From an uncultured Eubacteriales bacterium (GTDB lineage: Bacteria; Bacillota; Clostridia; Peptostreptococcales; Anaerovoracaceae), in assembly GCA_900551415.1 (NCBI GenBank), contig URWB01000006.1:1-33823 (forward strand): 33,823 nt of DNA, read 5' to 3'. Within the stretch, counting starts at the first letter, position 1; each line of letters begins with the position of its first letter. Below are positions 15,750 to 23,792 of this stretch, one piece after another. Below the pieces are notes generated by a model. That model saw only the letters and a program-made list of their open reading frames with translations. It did no database searches and was not told the DNA's origin. The position numbers were made by a program, and so were the translations under genes.

Positions 15750-16947
15750 GCTCCTCTCCTTTCAGTTTCAATTTTCTGGTATGCACCAGGGAATTTCCGG
15801 TCTCCGCGAGGCAGCCGTCCGCCTCCAGCCGCATCAGCGGATTCAATACAAATTTGCCTTCATGGTAATCCACAAGTTCCACGATATCTGTCACTTTACG
15901 CTGCCCGCCCTCCAGCTTTTCGATATGTACCATAATGTCAATGCCTGCCGCGATCTGTGCCCGAATCGCGTCGATGGCCAGCGGCATCGCCATCAGATAC
16001 ATGGATTCCAGACGCTTCAGCATCCCCTCCACCGAGTTTCCATGTCCGGTGCTCATCCCCGCGTGTCCGGTATTCATGCCATTAAGCATATCCATGACCT
16101 CCGCGCCGCGCACCTCTCCGACGATGATGCGGTCGGGCCGCATCCGAAGGCTGCTGCGAATCAGATCCGCCATCGAGACACCGCCTTTGCCCGCCGCGTT
16201 GCTGCTGCGGCATTCCATATGGACGATGTTTTCAATTTCACGCATCTTGAGTTCCATGCTGTCTTCGACGACCACAACGCGTTCCTGGCGGGGAATTGCC
16301 TCCGCGAGCGCGTTCAGGAGCGTCGTCTTGCCCGACGAGGTTCCACCGCTGACAAAGAGATTATATCCGCTTCTCACCAGCTTTGTAAGCAGACGTGCGC
16401 CGCTGTGTGAAACCGTCTCGTTCGCCTCTAAATCCGACAGATGCATGAAGCCCTCTGAGAATTTTCGGATTGTCAGCACAGGCCCGTTAATCGCGACATT
16501 CTTATAGACACCGTTGACACGCGAGCCGTCCGGCAGCCTTGCATCGACGATCGGATGCATCTCGTTGATCTCCCGATGTACCTGTCCCGCGATGCCGCGC
16601 AGAACCTCCTCCAGCTCGCCGACCGAATCGAAGCAATACGGATAGCGCTCAATCCTGCCGCAGCGCTCAACAAAAATGCTCTGTGGTCCGTTGACCATGA
16701 TCTCGGTGACCTCATCATCCTGCAGCAGAGGATCTAAAAGATTCAGTTTGCGCCTTGTTTTCCAAAAAATCTTCCGCATACAGTCTTCCAGTACAGCCTG
16801 CGGCATGCCGCAGGCCTGCGGGTCATCAAAGACGGTCTCGGTAATCAAGCGCAGCGCGCGCTCGTCATCCAGTTCGGTTTCCTTTGAGAATCGCAGACGA
16901 ACCCGTGCCAGGTTTTCTTCTAAAAAAGTATTTCTTTCTGTTATCAT
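15742..16947 (-). CDS. tadA: TadA/CpaF secretion ATPase
   Basis: 401 residues, typical size. The hexameric ATPase powers Flp pilus assembly from the cytoplasmic face. Visible are the N-terminal helical domain, EIMVNGPQSIFVERCGRIE, Walker A SGGTSSGKTTLLNAL, the Asp box VVVVEDSMELK, Walker B-like RMRPDRIIVGEVRGAE and the His box GMSTGHGNS. The ATG has only a loosely placed GGAG upstream. It follows the CpaE-like gene by 60 bases with no terminator. Confidence 0.95.
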   Translation of the reverse strand: MITERNTFLEENLARVRLRFSKETELDDERALRLITETVFDDPQACGMPQAVLEDCMRKIFWKTRRKLNLLDPLLQDDEVTEIMVNGPQSIFVERCGRIERYPYCFDSVGELEEVLRGIAGQVHREINEMHPIVDARLPDGSRVNGVYKNVAINGPVLTIRKFSEGFMHLSDLEANETVSHSGARLLTKLVRSGYNLFVSGGTSSGKTTLLNALAEAIPRQERVVVVEDSMELKMREIENIVHMECRSSNAAGKGGVSMADLIRSSLRMRPDRIIVGEVRGAEVMDMLNGMNTGHAGMSTGHGNSVEGMLKRLESMYLMAMPLAIDAIRAQIAAGIDIMVHIEKLEGGQRKVTDIVELVDYHEGKFVLNPLMRLEADGCLAETGNSLVHTRKLKLKGEEHV

Positions 16948-17007
16948 TTTTTGTACAACTCTCCTTCAAGGTATCCTCCTTCTTCCTTATCTAGCTTATT
17001 CTTACAT

Positions 17008-18048
17008 TCATGGCGCAAAAAAATTTAACTGCTGTGACATCCTTCGAAGGTCTCTTGCGAATCGTCCCTGCATCGAAATCTCAATACAGCCATCCGCCAT
17101 CACTGCCTCTCTTGCTGCCTCAAAACTTTCCGGACTCTCGGACAATGTAAAGGCATTCTCGCTCCTGCAATAAGCTTCCCCCCGGTTTTGAATATCGATC
17201 TTTTCCGGCGCGGACAACGCAGGCAGGTTTCCCTCACCGCTCGTCATCTCCCGCGTCATCCCGCAGCGCAAATCCAGCGCGTTACGGACGCAAAAGTGTT
17301 TTTTACTCGCGGGCATAGGCGCTCCGCTGCCGCAGTCCGCCAAAATCCACGAGAAATCTCCGCTGCAGGCAAGCAAGGCTTCCAAAAGCTGCCTTTCTCG
17401 ATGCAGACTCAAATAATGCAGAGCGTAACTGTCTCTCGCAAGATAAGGCTGCAGTCTGCAGGTCTCTCCGCGGCGCAGACGATATTCCAGCTCCGCGTAC
17501 GGACGCAGAGACGGCTGCCTGATCTTCGTATAAAGCTTCCAGTCCAGGCACGCGGATTCCCATGCCGCGTCGGGCGGAAGCAGCTGCAGATAAAGCACCG
17601 CTCCTTCCTGCATCCCCGCCAAAAGCCTTGCCGTCGTCACGCAGATCGCGGTCACGCCCGCGCCGCCCTGTTCCGCGCAGAAGGAGAGAATTTGCGCGTC
17701 AGACTCAGACTTTAAGAGAAAACCCCGCCCTGTTTTTTTCTCATAGGCCATGGCAATCAGCTCCAAAATCCTCGGCGCGGGCAAAAAAATTTCCTGTCTC
17801 CGCAGTTTTAAAAACGCTGTATGCTCCGGAAGACCGTAGCAAGCTCGCTCGCTGTCGCTGAGCAGGATATCACAGCCGCCGTAAAGATGATATCCATCCG
17901 CCGTATCATTCCACTCGCAGAATTCTCCCTTACGGCAGATTTCGATTTCAAGTCCGCTGCAAAGCTCACATAATCTTTGCGCCAGTCTCTGCGCATAGCC
18001 ACGGTCCCGCATCTCGATGACCAACTTGACCTTTTCCGTTTCTTTCAC
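17008..18048 (-). CDS. CpaE/TadZ-like pilus localisation protein with degenerate P-loop
   Basis: 346 residues. The N-terminal 110 residues resemble a degenerate receiver domain (KLVIEMRDRGYAQRLAQRL, then CDILLSDS). The middle has AEQGGAGVTAICVTTARLLAG, a ParA/MinD-type deviant Walker A in which the usual Lys is replaced (GGAGVTA), and FSWILADCGSG in the Walker B position. CpaE/TadZ proteins place the Tad machinery at a cell pole or membrane site. It is the first gene of the Tad operon. The GTG at 18048 is used, but two purine-rich sites (AAGGAGGG, AAAGGAGG) lie 13 and 0 bases upstream, so the exact start is uncertain. Confidence 0.65.
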   Translation of the reverse strand: MKETEKVKLVIEMRDRGYAQRLAQRLCELCSGLEIEICRKGEFCEWNDTADGYHLYGGCDILLSDSERACYGLPEHTAFLKLRRQEIFLPAPRILELIAMAYEKKTGRGFLLKSESDAQILSFCAEQGGAGVTAICVTTARLLAGMQEGAVLYLQLLPPDAAWESACLDWKLYTKIRQPSLRPYAELEYRLRRGETCRLQPYLARDSYALHYLSLHRERQLLEALLACSGDFSWILADCGSGAPMPASKKHFCVRNALDLRCGMTREMTSGEGNLPALSAPEKIDIQNRGEAYCRSENAFTLSESPESFEAAREAVMADGCIEISMQGRFARDLRRMSQQLNFFAP

Positions 18049-18074
18049 CTCCTTTCCAATCCCTCCTTATATTA

Positions 18075-18105
18075 GTAATATATTACATATTGAATTATTT
18101 GTCAA
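18075..18105 (-). promoter_or_regulatory. Tad operon promoter with palindromic operator candidate
   Basis: Minus strand TTGACA (18100-18105), 17 bases, TATATT (18077-18082): a near-perfect sigma-A promoter. The -10 lies within the perfect 12-bp palindrome GTAATATATTAC (18075-18086), a plausible repressor site. The -35 contains the stop codon of tepA (18102-18104). Confidence 0.75.
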
Positions 18106-18821
18106 CCATTATTTTCTAAAATATCCAAAGAAATCATTGAACGTAATTTTTTTATAGCTTTCGACAAGGAGCCGATCTCGTCAATCAGCCCCAATGTTAC
18201 AGCCTCCGGTCCGAACAGCAGGGTACCGACATCGTTAGCCATATTGTCCGTACAGTTTATTTTTTCTTCGATATCCGCGCGTGACGCGTGAGAGTGCTCG
18301 ACAATGAAATCAATCACCCGTTCCTGTGTTTTTTTCATATACGCGAAGGTTGGCTCCGCCGTAATCAAGGTTCCGCTCGTGCGAATCGGATGCAGGGTCA
18401 TGGTTGCCGATTTTGCCGCAAAGGTATAGTCCGCGGAAACAGCCAGCGGAATACCGATACTGTGTCCGCCGCCGATGACCAGCGACACCGTCGGCTTGGA
18501 AATTCCTGCGACCAGCTCCGCCAGCGCAAGCCCCGCTTCCACATCGCCGCCGACCGTATTCAAAATCAGCAGCAGTCCCCGAATCCGCGGATTTTCCTCA
18601 ACAGCGATCAACTCGGGAATCAGGTGCTCGTACTTGGTCGTCTTATTGTCCTGGGGCAAGATCGAATGTCCCTCGATGCTGCCGATGATCGGAAGATACT
18701 GCAGATCGCTCTTAAAATCAGCGCCTCCGGCAAGCAGACCCAGTTCCTTGAGCAGTTCCGCCGCATCCTCGCCTCTTTGTCCGTTTTCCAGAGACCTGTC
18801 CTTTTCTTTTTCCTCGTTCAT
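18102..18821 (-). CDS. tepA: ClpP-like serine protease TepA
   Basis: 239 residues. ClpP/crotonase fold with nucleophile Ser121 in GGGHSIGIP, His144 in LHPIRTSG, and the conserved NTVGGDVEAGLALAE. It resembles Bacillus TepA, a cytosolic ClpP-class protein connected with protein export or signal-peptide handling. The N-terminal 40 residues are charged and probably disordered. The ATG at 18819-18821 is preceded by AGGAGGGGGAG; an ATG 13 codons earlier lies before that site. Its stop codon is embedded in the Tad promoter. Confidence 0.88.
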   Translation of the reverse strand: MNEEKEKDRSLENGQRGEDAAELLKELGLLAGGADFKSDLQYLPIIGSIEGHSILPQDNKTTKYEHLIPELIAVEENPRIRGLLLILNTVGGDVEAGLALAELVAGISKPTVSLVIGGGHSIGIPLAVSADYTFAAKSATMTLHPIRTSGTLITAEPTFAYMKKTQERVIDFIVEHSHASRADIEEKINCTDNMANDVGTLLFGPEAVTLGLIDEIGSLSKAIKKLRSMISLDILENNG

Positions 18822-18874
18822 ATTCTCCCCCTCCTGTTCGTAAACTAAGAATACATGCATTCTGCATGAAAAGA

Positions 18875-18904
18875 ATTATCCCTTATTATGTGTAAAGGAG
18901 TCAA
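18875..18904 (-). promoter_or_regulatory. Candidate promoter of tepA
   Basis: Minus strand TTGACT (18899-18904), 18 bases, GATAAT (18875-18880). The -35 lies on top of the ymxH ribosome binding region on the other strand. Confidence 0.5.
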
Positions 18905-18908
18905 AAAT

Positions 18909-19139
18909 ATGCGACTGACGGAAATCGGCGATAAGGAAATCATAGATCTCGCGAACGGCAGCATGCACGGCAAGCTTTGGGACGCAGAGATTCTTTTTGA
19001 TGCGCACAGCGGCGTCATTCACGCTCTGCTGGTTCCGGATTTCGAAGGCAGCCGCGCTTATCTCAAAGAAGATTTGCAGCTCCCCTGGAAATCGATTATA
19101 ATAGTCGGAGAAGACACAATCATCTTCCGATCCTGCTGA
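18909..19139 (+). CDS. YlmC/YmxH family PRC-barrel sporulation protein
   Basis: 76 residues, MRLTEIGDKEIIDLANGS then LWDAEILFDAHSGVIHALLVP and PWKSIIIVGEDTII. This is the single PRC-barrel typical of YlmC/YmxH proteins of spore formers; their biochemical role is unknown. The ATG at 18909 has AAAGGAG eight bases upstream. It is divergent from tepA and 19 bases before the hydrolase gene, so it is probably co-transcribed with it. No clear sporulation sigma-factor promoter could be recognised upstream. Confidence 0.85.
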   Translation: MRLTEIGDKEIIDLANGSMHGKLWDAEILFDAHSGVIHALLVPDFEGSRAYLKEDLQLPWKSIIIVGEDTIIFRSC

Positions 19140-19158
19140 AGAAAGGCGTTGATTTACC

Positions 19159-20154
19159 ATGAAAACCGCAAAAGACAAAAGATTTTCGCGAGGGCTCCCC
19201 TATCTGCTGCTATTTTTGTTCGCGGGACTGTTGCTGCTGGAGTCCGCGTGTCTGACGCGCTGCCTTGGGAAAAGCTTTTCGCGGGACATAGAAGGCTCCG
19301 GCTTTACGCCTGTAAGCGAGATGTTCTTTTTGGCGCGCGGTGACGGCAGCTATACACTCGCTGAGGCGGTCTTTCCCAAGGAATATGACGGCAGCATGCC
19401 GTTGGTCGCCATGGGTCACGGCTTTACCGGAAATCGCAACAGCGGCGGTGCCAGGGAACTTGCCGAACGGCTGGCGCGCCGCGGCATCGCGACCATACGC
19501 ATGGATTTTGACCCTTATACTGCCGCGCAAAAAGACAGCCCCCAGACGCATAGCTATACGCTTTCGTCCATGCGGAAGGATTTGCTGCGCGGGATTGACT
19601 ATATGCGCGGACATCACGACATCGACACCGACAGGATCGGACTCTACGCGCGCAGCATGGGTGGCCGCGTCGCGATGACCATGGCCAACGAGAGCAGCGG
19701 CGGCTTCGATTATCAGGCGCTGGCGCTGGTTGCTCCGGCAGGAACCCGCAATGCCATGATCGACTATATGGGCGGTCAGAGCGCATGGAACGCGATGAAG
19801 GAAACCGCAGCCGCGGACGGCTATATCCTGCATCAGGGACTGAAGCTGACCCCGCAGTGGTTCGCGGAATTCGAAGCCTATGATCCCTGTCAATACGGCA
19901 GCAAATTCGGAGATAAACCAGTGCTGGTCATCCGCAACACGCTCGACTACGTCGTCACGCCCAAGACCAGTCTGGAATGCGCGAAGGCATACAAAAATAG
20001 CCATGTCATTACCGTAAAGACCGATAATTACCATGGCTATGAAATGAGTTATCCGGATTCCGCCCTCAAGGAGGAACTGATGTGCGCGATCACCGAGCAT
20101 TTTGCCGCCGCCCTGCGCGCGCCGGCGCAAAACCGTCCGCAGCGCGCCGCGTGA
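19159..20154 (+). CDS. Alpha/beta hydrolase, membrane-anchored or secreted
   Basis: 331 residues. A basic start, then a hydrophobic stretch (about 12-30) acts as signal or anchor. Catalytic elements: GHGF (86-89, oxyanion region), nucleophile Ser166 in ARSMGGRVAM, a likely Asp in IRNTLDYVV and a likely His in DNYHGYE. The fold suggests a serine esterase or acyl-peptidase-like hydrolase; substrate unknown. It follows ymxH by 19 bases. The ribosome binding site (AAAGG) is a little far from the ATG. The GCCG/CGGC hairpin with four Ts at 20219-20235 may terminate it weakly. Confidence 0.8.
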   Translation: MKTAKDKRFSRGLPYLLLFLFAGLLLLESACLTRCLGKSFSRDIEGSGFTPVSEMFFLARGDGSYTLAEAVFPKEYDGSMPLVAMGHGFTGNRNSGGARELAERLARRGIATIRMDFDPYTAAQKDSPQTHSYTLSSMRKDLLRGIDYMRGHHDIDTDRIGLYARSMGGRVAMTMANESSGGFDYQALALVAPAGTRNAMIDYMGGQSAWNAMKETAAADGYILHQGLKLTPQWFAEFEAYDPCQYGSKFGDKPVLVIRNTLDYVVTPKTSLECAKAYKNSHVITVKTDNYHGYEMSYPDSALKEELMCAITEHFAAALRAPAQNRPQRAA

Positions 20155-20232
20155 CCAAAATAGCGCGGGGAAATTCACCACTGCTCGCGCAGCCCAAAAC
20201 CCGCCTGTCGTGCTCCCTGCCGCGCGCGGCTT

Positions 20233-22008
20233 TTAGGCTGACGGCAGTTCCGGCAGCATGTATTTTTTCTCGTAGGCGCTTTCCCTTTCTTTGAAGTGCG
20301 CTGTATCGTATTTTTTGATCGTTTTGAGATACTTGTGCATGTCGAATTCATTCTTCTGCGTCTCAATGGTGCAAACCGCCAGATTCGAGCAGTGATCCGC
20401 GACACGTTCCATGTTGTTGCTGAGATCTGACAGCATGAAGCCCAGCTCGATCGTGCAGGTTCCCTGCTGCAGGCGCGCGATGTGCCGATCCTTGACCTCG
20501 GCATTGATCGTATCGATGACTTCCTCCAGCGGCTCGACATTGCCTGCCAGCTCCATATCCTGCTTTATGAAAGCCTTCACCGCCATATTGACGATTTCTC
20601 TGACCGCATCCATGTAGACCTGTACTTCATTTTGCGCTTCCTGCGAAAATACAGCGCCCTTGCGATCCATCTCCGCCGCGGTTTCGCTGATATTTTTGGC
20701 GTGGTCTGATATACGCTCCAGATCGCCGATGCTGTGCAGGATCAAATTGAGCATTCTGCTGTCATTTTCGCTCAAATCTTCCCGCTCCAGTCTCACGATA
20801 TAAGCACCCAGCGCGTCCTCATAGCGGTCAATTTTGGACTCCGTCGCGGATACATACTCCGCGGCGCTGTCGGTATAGTTTCCGATCATATCCATCGCCC
20901 GGAACACGCAGTCCTTCGAGAGATTTGCCATCTTCTCCGCCACCCTGCGGCACTGTCCCGCCGCGATAGACGGCGTTTCGAGAAAACGTTCGTCCAGAAG
21001 CTGCAAGGTTTCGTCCTGCTTCTTTTTTTCCGACACATCCTTGACAAGAAGATTGGCCAGCTTTTCCAACTGCTTGCAAAACGGCAGCAAAAGGATTGTC
21101 GCGCAAACGTTAAAAATGCTGTGGATGACCGCAATATTGGCCGGATTGACCCGCTCTCCCAAAAAATCGAATTGCACGATCGCGTTTCCAATGTAAAAGA
21201 TACATAAGAAGATGACCGTTCCGATGATATTAAAGGAAAGATGCACCGCGGCTACACGCTTCGCGCCCTTGTTCGCCCCGATGGAAGATATGATCGCAGT
21301 CACGCAGGTTCCGATATTCTGCCCCATGATGATTGGAATCGCCGCGCCGTAGGTTACGGAGCCGGTCATGCAGAGCGCCTGCAGGATACCGACTGATGCG
21401 GACGAGCTCTGAATGGCTGCCGTAAAGACTGCGCCTGCCAGCACGCCAAGCACCGGATTCGAGAACATGGTCAGAATGCTTACAAACTGCGGAACATCCT
21501 TGAGCGGTTCTACTGCGCTGCTCATGATATCCATGCCGTACATCAGGACAGCAAAGCCGATCAGCACCAGACCGATGTTATGTTTCTTTTCATTTTTGGT
21601 GAACATCATGAAGCCGATCGCGATTGCGGCCAGAATCGGCGAAAACGACATTGGCTTGAGCAGCTGAATAAAAAAGCTGCTGCCATCGATCGACGCCAGA
21701 CTCAAAAGCCAAGCTGTCGCCGTCGTACCGATGTTCGCGCCCATGATGACCGGAATCGCCTGCGCGAGACGCATGATACCGGAATTCACAAACCCGACCA
21801 GCATCACCGTCGTTGCCGAAGAGCTCTGAATGACTGCCGTTACCGCGCATCCCAGCAAAACCCCTCTGGGTACACTGGAAGTCAGGCTTCCCAATATTTT
21901 TTCCAACTTATTACCCGAAGCTTTGGTCAGACCGTCACCCATCGTTTCCATACCGAACAAAAACAGACAGAGTCCGCCAAGCATCTGCAGCACACCAAAA
22001 ATGTCCAT
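20233..22008 (-). CDS. Na+/phosphate cotransporter family protein with C-terminal PhoU domain
   Basis: 591 residues. The N-terminal half has two inverted Na/Pi-cotransporter repeats, each with the QSSSA motif (AVIQSSSATTVMLVGF and AAIQSSSASVGILQAL) in a multi-helix membrane part. The C-terminal about 220 residues are a helical PhoU-like domain. It resembles NptA/YjbB proteins that move phosphate across the cytoplasmic membrane. The ATG at 22006-22008 has AAAGGAG seven bases upstream; an in-frame GTG two codons earlier is too close to that site. TACAAT lies upstream at about 22060 but without a convincing -35. Confidence 0.92.
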   Translation of the reverse strand: MDIFGVLQMLGGLCLFLFGMETMGDGLTKASGNKLEKILGSLTSSVPRGVLLGCAVTAVIQSSSATTVMLVGFVNSGIMRLAQAIPVIMGANIGTTATAWLLSLASIDGSSFFIQLLKPMSFSPILAAIAIGFMMFTKNEKKHNIGLVLIGFAVLMYGMDIMSSAVEPLKDVPQFVSILTMFSNPVLGVLAGAVFTAAIQSSSASVGILQALCMTGSVTYGAAIPIIMGQNIGTCVTAIISSIGANKGAKRVAAVHLSFNIIGTVIFLCIFYIGNAIVQFDFLGERVNPANIAVIHSIFNVCATILLLPFCKQLEKLANLLVKDVSEKKKQDETLQLLDERFLETPSIAAGQCRRVAEKMANLSKDCVFRAMDMIGNYTDSAAEYVSATESKIDRYEDALGAYIVRLEREDLSENDSRMLNLILHSIGDLERISDHAKNISETAAEMDRKGAVFSQEAQNEVQVYMDAVREIVNMAVKAFIKQDMELAGNVEPLEEVIDTINAEVKDRHIARLQQGTCTIELGFMLSDLSNNMERVADHCSNLAVCTIETQKNEFDMHKYLKTIKKYDTAHFKERESAYEKKYMLPELPSA

Positions 22009-22105
22009 AAACACGCTCCTTTTTCTTTATGTATTCTTCTTTTTCTTCATTCATCTTTTATTGTAAAGGCGGGATGCCAAAAATAAAAGTTAAATGTATG
22101 TAAAA

Positions 22106-23443
22106 TTATCTCGCGTGTAAACGGCACGCCGCGGTTTCTGTCTGCTTTTTGGACACGATCATGGATTCCGCGCGATGACCCGCGATGTTCTCCACCTTGA
22201 TATCCAGCTGTTCGGTTTCCATGCAAAACGAAGTACCGTCTTCCGGAATGCTGCCGAGCGCACCCAGCACATAACCGCCGAACGTATCGTACGCTTCGGC
22301 CGGCAGATGGATATCCAGTGTTTCCTCCACATCGTCGATTGGCGTGCTGCCAAGAATCCTCCAGCAGTTTTCCGCAAGCTTTGTGATCTCGCATGGCTTC
22401 TGCGGCTCTCCTTCTTCGAACAGTTCCCCGATCAGCAGTTCCACCAGATCATGCATGGTCGCGATCCCGCTCATGCCGCCGTACTCATCGATCGCCACCG
22501 CAAAATGTACACCGCTGGTCTTCATCTGCCGGCACAGAACATCGGCTTTCATATTTTCCGGTACGAAATATGCCTTGCGCAGACATTGCTCCAGCACGCG
22601 TTCTTTGGTCAGATCGGCATCGCGCCAATCCATGCGGTAAAACGCCCGAATGTCCAGTACGCCGATAATATCGTCCGTATCCTTGCCGCAGACCGGCATG
22701 TAGTTATGCCAGGAATTGCGCGCGGTCTCCTCCCAGATTTCCAGTGTATCCTGCATATCCAAAGTCACCACCTCTTTGCGGTGCGTGCAGAGTTCTTCGA
22801 CCGAAATGTCATTAAAGTCCAGCACATTTTGGATCATCTCGTTCTCATCCGCTTCGATGACGCCCTTTTCACTGCCGACGGCTGCCATCATGCGGATCTC
22901 TTCCTCGGTTACGGTTTCATCCTCTTCCGGGCGGATACCCAAAAGCTTTAGGATACCGTTTGTGGAAGCGGTCAGAAGCCATACCAGCGGCTTAAACAGC
23001 ACCGATACCAGCGAAAGCGGCGCGGATACAGAAAGCGCGATCTGTTCTGTCTTGTTCATCGCCACACGCTTGGGAATCAACTCGCCGAAGACGATACTGA
23101 AATAGGCGATCACCAGCGTGATTGCAAAAACACAGATGGAATTCAGCGTGCTTTGCGGAATCCGTACCCCTGCTGTCAGCAGCTTCTGTACGAGCGGCGC
23201 CGCGAAATTGTCCGCGGCATAAGCACTGCCCAAAAATCCGGCTAACGTGATTGCAACCTGAATGGTCGCCAAAAATCTTGCCGGCTGCGCGGTCAGCGCC
23301 ACGAGCCGTTTGGCCTGCTTGTTCCCTTTTTTGGCGAGGCGCTCGAGCTTCGCGTCATTCATGGAAATCACCGCGATTTCCGCGCTCGCGAAGACCGCGT
23401 TCAGCGCGATCAGCACGATTTGCAAAAGGATTGCTCCTGTCAT
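22106..23443 (-). CDS. CNNM/CorC (HlyC/CorC) family transporter
   Basis: 445 residues. An N-terminal DUF21 membrane domain (four helices, with ASAEIAVISMNDAKLERL and IVFGELIPKRVAMNK), then a CBS pair (about 200-335, with FAVAIDEYGGMSGIATMHDL) and a C-terminal CorC_HlyC domain. Members act in Mg2+ or Co2+ efflux, or Mg2+ resistance; often annotated as hemolysin, which is misleading. AGAGGAG precedes the ATG by nine bases. The gene is preceded by a structured RNA with its own promoter and terminator and by a 19-bp palindrome, suggesting attenuation or ligand control. Confidence 0.92.
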   Translation of the reverse strand: MTGAILLQIVLIALNAVFASAEIAVISMNDAKLERLAKKGNKQAKRLVALTAQPARFLATIQVAITLAGFLGSAYAADNFAAPLVQKLLTAGVRIPQSTLNSICVFAITLVIAYFSIVFGELIPKRVAMNKTEQIALSVSAPLSLVSVLFKPLVWLLTASTNGILKLLGIRPEEDETVTEEEIRMMAAVGSEKGVIEADENEMIQNVLDFNDISVEELCTHRKEVVTLDMQDTLEIWEETARNSWHNYMPVCGKDTDDIIGVLDIRAFYRMDWRDADLTKERVLEQCLRKAYFVPENMKADVLCRQMKTSGVHFAVAIDEYGGMSGIATMHDLVELLIGELFEEGEPQKPCEITKLAENCWRILGSTPIDDVEETLDIHLPAEAYDTFGGYVLGALGSIPEDGTSFCMETEQLDIKVENIAGHRAESMIVSKKQTETAACRLHAR

Positions 23444-23479
23444 AAATTTTTACTCCTCTCAAAATCAAAATACGTTCTT

Positions 23480-23498
23480 TGTTTTGCGACGCAAAACA
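23480..23498. promoter_or_regulatory. Perfect 19-bp palindrome before the CorC-type gene
   Basis: TGTTTTGCGTCGCAAAACA (minus strand): 9-bp arms around one base, between the leader terminator and the start codon. With a one-base centre it is more like a DNA operator for a dimeric regulator than an RNA hairpin. Confidence 0.5.
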
Positions 23499-23499
23499 C

Positions 23500-23529
23500 A
23501 AAAAGGCATGGTCTGCCACAGACCATACC
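23500..23529 (-). terminator. Rho-independent terminator at the end of the leader RNA
   Basis: 11-bp stem GGTATGGTCTG/CAGACCATGCC with a three-base loop and five Ts on the minus strand, about 57 bases before the CorC-type start codon. Confidence 0.85.
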
Positions 23530-23720
23530 TATCCTGTCTTTTTCTGTTTATGATGCAACACAAGACTGCCTGCACAACATGATTTTTGTTCACGTTGTGC
23601 TGTATTTGGGGTTTCCTGCTACAAGAAGGCCCGCTGTCGTCCATGTGTTTCACCGTCCTTTTTCTTTGCGATTTCCCGTAAGTGGTTCTGCAGCAAGCGC
23701 AGGGTTTCCGTACAGGATTG
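23500..23720 (-). ncRNA. Structured leader or small RNA of unknown class
   Basis: About 220 nt between a near-consensus promoter and a strong terminator. Proposed pairings on the minus strand: a closing stem AUCCUGU/ACAGGAU joins the 5' end (23718-23712) to bases just before the terminator; CCUGC plus GCUUGCUG pair with CAGCGGGC and GCAGG; and an 11-bp hairpin GCACAACGUGA/UCAUGUUGUGC spans 23600-23572. GGAAACCC occurs twice. There is no credible open frame. The order promoter, structure, terminator, gene fits a riboswitch or attenuator of the CorC-type gene, but an independent small RNA is also possible. It lacks the invariant segments I know for M-box, T-box, SRP or RNase P RNA; I cannot exclude 6S or another rarer class. 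Confidence 0.55.
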
Positions 23721-23726
23721 AAGAAT

Positions 23727-23755
23727 ATTCTAGCGTATTTTTCTCTTTGCGTCAA
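23727..23755 (-). promoter_or_regulatory. Promoter of the structured leader RNA
   Basis: Minus strand TTGACG (23750-23755), 17 bases, TAGAAT (23727-23732). The predicted start is near 23720, just at the 5' strand of the closing stem. Confidence 0.8.
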
Positions 23756-23792
23756 CAAAATCTCGCCTTATCGTACATTTTCATACATTTTC

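Noticed and set aside
19210..20181. Minus-strand open frame of 323 codons
   Set aside because: Antisense to the alpha/beta hydrolase, which carries the catalytic motifs; no start signal.
20219..20235. GCCG/CGGC hairpin with four Ts after the hydrolase gene as a firm terminator
   Set aside because: The stem is only four pairs and the T run is short; noted as a weak possibility only.
22175..22951. Plus-strand open frame of 258 codons
   Set aside because: Shadow of the CorC-type gene, with a composition typical of reverse-frame translation (rich in Arg, His, Gln).
23500..23720. M-box (Mg2+), T-box, SRP or 6S RNA identity for the leader
   Set aside because: Invariant sequences known to me for M-box, T-box and SRP RNA are not present, and the short closing stem does not fit a typical 6S fold. 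6S cannot be fully excluded without a covariance-model search.
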